Assembly: GCA_018699395.1 (NCBI GenBank)
Contig: JABIQN010000047.1
Coordinates: 1-57,885 of the forward strand
Source: Gammaproteobacteria bacterium
GTDB lineage: Bacteria; Pseudomonadota; Gammaproteobacteria; Steroidobacterales; Woeseiaceae
Length of the DNA stretch: 57,885 bases
Reading direction: 5' to 3'
Part shown: positions 52,880 to 57,885 of the stretch, in pieces
How the letters are laid out: every line of letters starts with the position of its first letter
Numbering within the stretch: the first letter of the stretch is position 1
Program-made: the position numbers and the translations under genes
The notes under the pieces: generated by a model
The model's input: the letters and a program-made list of their open reading frames with translations, nothing else
What the model was told of the DNA's origin: nothing
Databases searched by the model: none

Positions 52880-54235
52880 CTATTTACCATCCCGGATCGC
52901 GTAGCGCTCGAGCCTTGCATCAAGCTCGGATGATGGAAGCCATTTTCCGCGAAGCATAACTCCATGAATTCTATTGCTATTCTTGATATTTTCGAGCGGA
53001 TTAGAATCCAGCAGGACCAGATCGGCATCTTTACCTTTAGCAATTACTCCGCCATTAGAATCGAGAAAATTAGCCACATCCACCGTCCCCGTTCTAAGTG
53101 CTTCATACGGTGTCAGTCCCGCAGCAACCAAAGCAGTAAGTTCTCGATGCGTCGAAAATCCCGGTACGTTGAAGGCTTGCGGAGCATATGACCCAAGCAG
53201 CAACCCAGCGCCGGCTTCATGCAACTCAAATATCAAACGACGTCGCAATTTTATGGCGAGGGCCGCTGTATCCAGATCGAATCCACGCTCATTTAGAAGA
53301 GACTCCTTCAGAGTAACCCAGCGCTGCAGAATTTTTGTCGGGACATAGCGTGCTTCCGGTCGCTGCTTGAGCTCAGTCAGAGATATGTCGTCGATCATCT
53401 GTTCTACCAGAACCTGAGTCGGAACGTTCCAGGTGCCGGATGCCCCAGTCATTGCCACTATCTCCGCAATTTTCTCTATATCGATATCTGCAGCGAGCAT
53501 TACATCGAAGAAGCCGCCATAGCCTCCGGATCCATGATTCGTGGATGGCAACATCGCCGCAAAATATCCGTCCAAATGATCGATTGTTGCCATATCGCTT
53601 TTAAGTGCCTGAAAAACACCCGCCGAGACCGGCACATGGCCCGCAAATGGCATCCCTATCTCGTTCGCGGCAGCAGCAAGCGCGACGAACTCATCATTAC
53701 TAAGACCTGGATGCACCTTAATAAAATCATATCCCGCAGCATGCTGCTCACGAACCTGACGGTCGGCATCCATAGCACCGGCGACTGAACCGCCGTTAAG
53801 CGATGGTCCAGATGTTATCAATCGCGGACCAAAGGCCTCGCCGCTTTCAAGCTGATCACGCAGCACCAAATGCTCGGCCTTGCCCAGCATTCCCCGAATA
53901 GTAGTGATTCCGTTCGCGACGAAAAGAGTGCCGAGACGATCTACCTCCGCGTACTCAGTGCTTGTAACATGCGCATGCATCTCCGCGAGTCCCGGCATAA
54001 GAAAGCGCTCCGTCCCGTCGATTAATGCAGCATTCTTGGGAATCGAAATTGCATCGACATGACCGACTTCAAATATTTTTCCATCGACAATAATAACTGT
54101 CTGCTGGAGCAATACCGTGTCCGTGTACATCGGAATAACGTTGACGTTGACCAATACGGTCGTGTCAGCGAGCGCACCACTCGCGGCCAGGACAACGCTG
54201 GCAGCTAATACTGAAAAACTGGAAGGCTTTTTCAA
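52880..54235 (-). CDS. Secreted amidohydrolase, catalytic Asp replaced
   Basis: 451-aa exported protein with signal peptide (to about residue 23, GALADTT). The metal-dependent hydrolase fold has HAH after MPGLAEM (~86-89), a lysine in YDFIKVHPG, and histidines in AGHVPVS and TIDHLDG. In close relatives as I recall them the last block reads LLLGSDAP; here it reads LLLGSYAPQAFNVPGFS, so the metal or base Asp is Tyr350 (TAT). Activity is doubtful. The TTG start overlaps the dehydratase stop. It probably degrades or binds small amide substrates such as dipeptides. Confidence 0.78.
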   Translation of the reverse strand: MKKPSSFSVLAASVVLAASGALADTTVLVNVNVIPMYTDTVLLQQTVIIVDGKIFEVGHVDAISIPKNAALIDGTERFLMPGLAEMHAHVTSTEYAEVDRLGTLFVANGITTIRGMLGKAEHLVLRDQLESGEAFGPRLITSGPSLNGGSVAGAMDADRQVREQHAAGYDFIKVHPGLSNDEFVALAAAANEIGMPFAGHVPVSAGVFQALKSDMATIDHLDGYFAAMLPSTNHGSGGYGGFFDVMLAADIDIEKIAEIVAMTGASGTWNVPTQVLVEQMIDDISLTELKQRPEARYVPTKILQRWVTLKESLLNERGFDLDTAALAIKLRRRLIFELHEAGAGLLLGSYAPQAFNVPGFSTHRELTALVAAGLTPYEALRTGTVDVANFLDSNGGVIAKGKDADLVLLDSNPLENIKNSNRIHGVMLRGKWLPSSELDARLERYAIRDGK

Positions 54236-55206
54236 GCCTTACTCATAATCGCGGCGATCTTCTCATCGGCAATATTACCGCCACAAATAACAACCACAAC
54301 ATTGCGGCCCAAAATCTCATCCTTGATGGCCAGCAAAGATGCTATTGCGACGCCGGCCGCACCTTCGATCGTGTGGCCCTCAATATTAATATACAAGCGC
54401 ATGGCCTCCATGATCTCCTCTTCACTGACAGTGATAAACTCATCAACTGTGGCCTGATTCAAAGCGAATGTAATAGCACCCGGCTCAATGCCGCCCGCTG
54501 TTCCATCGGACAATGTGGGTTCACTCGGTATGTCCAGCAATTCGCCCTCCGCAATAGACAGCGCCATGACAGCTGAAGCCTTCGGTTGGCAGCCATAGAC
54601 TTTGATGTCGGAATTGTGTGCCTTTAGAACGCTTCCAACGCCGCCAATCAACCCGCCGCCGCCGACAGCGATCAGCACGGTATCAATCTCGGGGTACTGC
54701 TCCAGCATCTCAATTCCGCAAGTGCCCTGGCCAGCAATGACCTGCTCATCGTTATAGGGTGAAACGTAAAACATGCCACTGTCTTCAGCATATTGTCGAG
54801 CATATTGTTCCGTGTCCAACCCATCGGTGCCGAAAAACCGCACATCACCACCGTAGCTTCGAATCTTATCGACCTTAGTGGACGAGGTTTGTTCCGGCAC
54901 AAAGATTACACCGCTCAAACCCAACTTCTGCATCGCGCAAGCCGTTGCGGCCGCGTGATTGCCGCTTGACGCGGTGACACAGCCCTCAGCTTTCTCTTCT
55001 TCCTGAAGTGTCATCAATCGATTAGTCGCACCGCGTAACTTGAAGGACCCAGTCGTTTGCAGGTTTTCCAGCTTGAAGAAAATATTTGCCGATAGCTCAG
55101 TACTAAAAACCTCTGATCGTCGAAGTTCAGTTCGCTCGATTTTCCCCACTATCCGCTCAGCTGCTGCAGCAGCAGCTAGAGCTGTTTGTTGGATAATTTC
55201 GTCCAT
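54232..55206 (-). CDS. Threonine/serine dehydratase-like PLP enzyme
   Basis: 324-aa fold-type II PLP enzyme. The PLP lysine is in GSFKLRGATNRL, SSGNHAAATACA holds the substrate loop, and VGGGGLIGGVGSVLKA binds the phosphate. Length without a regulatory ACT domain fits catabolic threonine dehydratase, serine racemase or EutB-type enzymes. I cannot choose among these. It is followed with a 4-bp overlap by the amidohydrolase, so a shared amino-acid-degrading role is possible. Confidence 0.85.
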   Translation of the reverse strand: MDEIIQQTALAAAAAAERIVGKIERTELRRSEVFSTELSANIFFKLENLQTTGSFKLRGATNRLMTLQEEEKAEGCVTASSGNHAAATACAMQKLGLSGVIFVPEQTSSTKVDKIRSYGGDVRFFGTDGLDTEQYARQYAEDSGMFYVSPYNDEQVIAGQGTCGIEMLEQYPEIDTVLIAVGGGGLIGGVGSVLKAHNSDIKVYGCQPKASAVMALSIAEGELLDIPSEPTLSDGTAGGIEPGAITFALNQATVDEFITVSEEEIMEAMRLYINIEGHTIEGAAGVAIASLLAIKDEILGRNVVVVICGGNIADEKIAAIMSKA

Positions 55207-55448
55207 ATTTAAGTGTCGTCCTTACGACGCTTACAGGGAGGCCGATCGTAAAGAAACAACAGAAAGATAAGTAAAAAAACGGACCAAAGGTCCGTTGTTA
55301 ATCAACAAAAAATTAGTGGTAGCGTTGATGAGGCGCACTGGAACCTTTGTTCCGCCTGAGTCATCAAAATAAATACGGCGAATGCCAGTGTCCGTTATCG
55401 CCAACGTAGGAAGCTCATGCGAAACTCTTCTGAATCAAAAGACATAAA
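55207..55448. other. Intergenic region with an unexplained open frame
   Basis: Between the dehydratase start and the 68-aa ORF there are about 240 bp. It holds the terminator listed next. On the minus strand a 16-codon ORF MSFDSEEFRMSFLRWR follows the 68-aa gene. Another frame reads ITDTGIRRIYFDDSGGTKVP and stays open but lacks a convincing start. No gene is called. Confidence 0.35.
55272..55297 (-). terminator. Terminator for the minus-strand unit
   Basis: ACGGACC-TTT-GGTCCGT followed by TTTTTT on the minus strand is a perfect 7-bp stem with a U-run. It lies downstream of the 68-aa ORF and would end the transcript coming from korAB or from the small genes. Confidence 0.9.
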
Positions 55449-55655
55449 TTATTCCTGTGGCTTACCGCCCCATTTTTCGACATGCGCATCATTCGCCAGC
55501 TGGCGAACCTTCGCATGTCGACGATTGAGATTTAGTGAATCGGGATCACACACTTCCTCCCTGATTATTCCAAGATCGCTGGCCGCATCAAACAGGCTCG
55601 GGTACCAGCGCTCCCAGTTCGGAAGCAGGTCTTCAACTTTATCGCGGAGGCTCAT
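55449..55655 (-). CDS. Hypothetical 68-aa protein
   Basis: Reads MSLRDKVEDLLPNWERWYPS then LFDAASDLGIIREEV and a Lys/Glu-rich end. No membrane segment is present and no family is recognised. The ORF track starts ten codons earlier, but the ATG at 55655 begins the amphipathic protein. It lies between the small 28-aa ORF and the terminator, downstream of korAB. Confidence 0.55.
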   Translation of the reverse strand: MSLRDKVEDLLPNWERWYPSLFDAASDLGIIREEVCDPDSLNLNRRHAKVRQLANDAHVEKWGGKPQE

Positions 55656-55721
55656 TGCCGCAATGTAACTGAGCAACAACAACAAGACAATGATGGGCGT
55701 CAGTCAACCTTCCAAGGACGA

Positions 55722-55808
55722 TTAGCGCTCGAGCAACTTCGTGCCCATCAAGCTAACCACAAGCAAAATTCCACCCACCGCAATTATCTGTCGACAACTA
55801 TTTTTCAT
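55722..55808 (-). CDS. 28-aa single-helix membrane peptide (small ORF)
   Basis: Too short for the track: MKNSCRQIIAVGGILLVVSL then MGTKLLER. One hydrophobic helix lies between charged ends. An ACGGAG site is 8 bp before the ATG. It stands 54 bp after the korB stop on the same strand, so it may be in the same operon. No family recognised. Confidence 0.45.
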   Translation of the reverse strand: MKNSCRQIIAVGGILLVVSLMGTKLLER

Positions 55809-55861
55809 TGTTGATTCTCCGTCTTTTGAAATTGACAGAATTTATCTGACTGACGTACTAA

Positions 55862-56917
55862 TTACCTGTAGCGGTTTTGAAGCTTCTTCAGTTCAGCAGA
55901 ACCTGGATTCAGGTCCTCAAGAGGCAGCTGCGATAAAGGTGTATCAATATTGCCCATCAACTCATGCATTTCAGCTCGAGATTCATCCAGATACAGGAGG
56001 CCAGTCGTGATTTCTCCCGCATTAAAGCGCTCACGCAGGTGCTTGAATGCTGATGCTCTACTCGTCAAATCATAGTCCTTGTCAACCTTGCGTAAGACAA
56101 TCATGCTGCCATCATGCATTTCGATCGGCATTGCCTCGCCTTCAGCATATGCAGCCTTAATTTCTTCAGCTGGCGGTATGTAGTCGACATCAGTAACATG
56201 GTGGTAGAACTGTCGAGTATGAGCGTAACTTTTCGTTGATCCTTCATGGTCATTAAACGTGACGCAAGGACTAACGATATCGACCAATGCAAAGCCACGA
56301 TGCATTAACGCGCCTTTCAACAATGGTACAAGTTGTGCTTTATCCCCAGAGAAGCTTCTCGCAATATACGTTGCGCCGAGACTTAACGCGGTACTGATGG
56401 GGTCAATTGGCTCCTGATTATTCGGCTCACCTTTCTTGGGCGTGCTGCCGATATCCGCTGAGGCAGAGAACTGTCCTTTTGTCAGACCATAAACACCATT
56501 ATTCTCAATCACATAGCACATGTTAATGTTTCGGCGAATCGCATGCACGAATTGTCCGACGCCAATCGACAATGAGTCGCCATCGCCCGAAACACCAATG
56601 TACATCAAATCACCGTTAGCGGCGTTCGCCCCAGTCGTAACTGATGGCATACGGCCGTGCACGGAGTTAAAGCCATGCGACTGATTAACGAAGTACGCGG
56701 GAGTCTTTGATGAACAGCCAATGCCACTCATCTTCGCCAGCATGTGCGGCTCAACGCCCAGTTCAAAAACCGCCTGAATAATTGCAGCGGTGATTGAATC
56801 ATGGCCACAGCCGGCACACAGCGTCGACACCGTGCCTTCATAGTCCCTCGAGGTCAGCCCGAGTTTATTCTTCGGCATTCCTGGATGTCTAATTTTTGGT
56901 TTCGCTATATAACTCAT
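55862..56917 (-). CDS. korB: 2-oxoacid:ferredoxin oxidoreductase, beta subunit
   Basis: 351-aa thiamine-pyrophosphate subunit. The TPP/Fe-S region shows TLCAGCGHDSITAAI, GIGCSSKTPAYF, and the Mg-TPP site GVSGDGDSLSIG...NNGVYGLTKGQ. It oxidatively decarboxylates a 2-oxoacid, probably 2-oxoglutarate, passing electrons to ferredoxin. I chose the ATG at 56917 over the GTG at 56941, which lies inside korA. It follows korA closely. Confidence 0.92.
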   Translation of the reverse strand: MSYIAKPKIRHPGMPKNKLGLTSRDYEGTVSTLCAGCGHDSITAAIIQAVFELGVEPHMLAKMSGIGCSSKTPAYFVNQSHGFNSVHGRMPSVTTGANAANGDLMYIGVSGDGDSLSIGVGQFVHAIRRNINMCYVIENNGVYGLTKGQFSASADIGSTPKKGEPNNQEPIDPISTALSLGATYIARSFSGDKAQLVPLLKGALMHRGFALVDIVSPCVTFNDHEGSTKSYAHTRQFYHHVTDVDYIPPAEEIKAAYAEGEAMPIEMHDGSMIVLRKVDKDYDLTSRASAFKHLRERFNAGEITTGLLYLDESRAEMHELMGNIDTPLSQLPLEDLNPGSAELKKLQNRYR

Positions 56918-56930
56918 TAGTCTTCTAACC

Positions 56931-57885
56931 TCAAGCCGCACGGCCCTTTGCGATCTCCTCCAGTACTCGGCTCACCACAAATCCAGAGTTAATTGGCATG
57001 CCGTTATAATGCAACAACGACACCAATTTGCCCTGATTCGCCTCGATATCGTTAATCAGCATGGTTCGTAGCTGTGCATCGCGGTTCTGTTCAACGACGT
57101 ATACAACATCATGTTGTTCGATAAACTCAGCAACGTCTTTATTGAACGGAAATGACCGGATTCGGCAATAGTTCAAGCTGATATCCTCTGCCGCCAATCG
57201 GTCCAGCGCCTCTTTACACGCACCGCCGCCACTGCCGATGGTTATTATCCCAGCTTTATTGGGCTTGGAATATTGAATTTCCGGCCCCGGCAAAATACCG
57301 CGTGCGGTTTCCCATTTTACTAACAGTCGATCGACAACATCCTGATAGGCCACTGAGTCTTCGGTATAAGCGCCTAGCTTGGTATGACCAGATCCTCGCG
57401 TAAAGTACGCACCCTTTGGATGTACACCTGGCAATGTTCGGTAGGGAATGCCGTCGCCGTCGACATCGAGGTATCGATAGAAGTTATCCATCTCCTCAAG
57501 TTGCTCAGCATTCAGGACTTTGCCTCGATCCGGCACATAGGACTCATCCCACTCCAGCTCTGGCACCATCCAGTCATTCATTCCGATATCGAGGTCCGAC
57601 ATAACTATGACGGGTGTTTGCAGTCGCTCTGCCATATCGAACGCTTTGGGTGCCATATAAAAACATTCTTCTGGGTCTGACGGAAAAAATAGGACATGCT
57701 TGGTATCGCCATGGGAGGCATACGCACAACTCAGCAGATCGCATTGCTGTGTGCGTGTTGGCATTCCTGTCGACGGCCCAGTTCGCTGAACATTGAATAT
57801 GACAGTTGGGATCTCGGTGTAATAGGCATAGCCAATGAACTCACTCATGAGTGAGATCCCTGGGCCGCTGGTTGGTGTGAAAGAG
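56931..57885 (-). CDS. korA: 2-oxoacid:ferredoxin oxidoreductase, alpha subunit (partial)
   Basis: The frame stays open to the right edge, so the N-terminus is missing; the track start at 57848 is internal. About 318 codons are present. Visible are TSGPGISLMSEFIGYA, VFNVQRTGPSTGMPTRTQQCDL and a C-terminal domain (VYVVEQNRDAQLR). Full proteins of this type fuse gamma and alpha parts and are about 600 aa. It forms the enzyme with KorB. Confidence 0.92.
   Translation of the reverse strand, partial: SFTPTSGPGISLMSEFIGYAYYTEIPTVIFNVQRTGPSTGMPTRTQQCDLLSCAYASHGDTKHVLFFPSDPEECFYMAPKAFDMAERLQTPVIVMSDLDIGMNDWMVPELEWDESYVPDRGKVLNAEQLEEMDNFYRYLDVDGDGIPYRTLPGVHPKGAYFTRGSGHTKLGAYTEDSVAYQDVVDRLLVKWETARGILPGPEIQYSKPNKAGIITIGSGGGACKEALDRLAAEDISLNYCRIRSFPFNKDVAEFIEQHDVVYVVEQNRDAQLRTMLINDIEANQGKLVSLLHYNGMPINSGFVVSRVLEEIAKGRAA

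Overview
The window is a chromosomal segment of a Gammaproteobacterium outside the enterics, at roughly 50% G+C. It opens with the 5' end of a 16S rRNA gene on the minus strand. Gene order is strikingly like the Pseudomonas chromosome: rrn-tyrS-mepM-anmK-erpA, then rsmE/gshB-tonB-yqgE-ruvX-pyrB, then yggS-proC-yggT. I cannot place it to genus; a marine free-living lineage is my guess, not something I can show. I see no tRNA gene, insertion sequence, prophage, integron or CRISPR array.

Layout. 1-920: 16S 5' end, its leader with boxA/boxB-like elements, and a strong rrn promoter. 919-7116: tyrS, mepM, anmK, then erpA, a bactofilin, a coiled-coil membrane protein and rppH. 7335-15592: tyrA, formaldehyde-detoxifying adhC, a degenerate amidohydrolase, an IMPase-family phosphatase, cobalamin adenosyltransferase, ampDE and rsmE. 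15593-23130: gshB-tonB-yqgE-ruvX-pyrB-pyrK-like and yggS-proC-yggT. 23200-29595: a DUF4426 lipoprotein, HU, a hydrolase, an HHH membrane protein with an OmpA-like protein, FKBP, msrB, htpG and an L,D-transpeptidase. 30001-35902: outer-membrane glycolipid genes (lpxL-like, kdkA, GT9) and glnE. 36038-43488: sulfur assimilation (cysK, cysG, cysB, cysI, cysJ). 43632-47594: a shortened SH3-type protein, a Tat-exported aminotransferase, a sigma-54 activator and its probable target. The remainder: an ABC ATPase, MBL protein, GIY-YIG, acyltransferase, folD, a second amidohydrolase, a threonine dehydratase-like enzyme and the korAB oxidoreductase, which runs off the right edge.

Two themes stand out. 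First, gene erosion. Between rsmE and gshB, where Pseudomonas carries the pilGHIJK-chp twitching-motility cluster, only a pilG N-terminal fragment survives. Between pyrK and yggS, where pilT belongs, about 70 codons of pilT remain in one unshifted frame with three stop codons. Fragments of an oxidoreductase and an NHL-type protein, and amidohydrolases with lost catalytic residues, fit the same picture.

Second, a possible new regulatory unit at 47077-47594. A two-PAS sigma-54 activator is divergent from a canonical sigma-54 promoter preceded by three dyad repeats. That promoter would make an RNA of about 380 nt. The RNA encodes a 45-aa membrane peptide and then folds into a run of hairpins, several with GGA in the loop, ending at a strong terminator. 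This looks like a CsrA/RsmA-titrating or dual-function RNA. Coding calls rest on motif and family recognition from memory; no searches were run.
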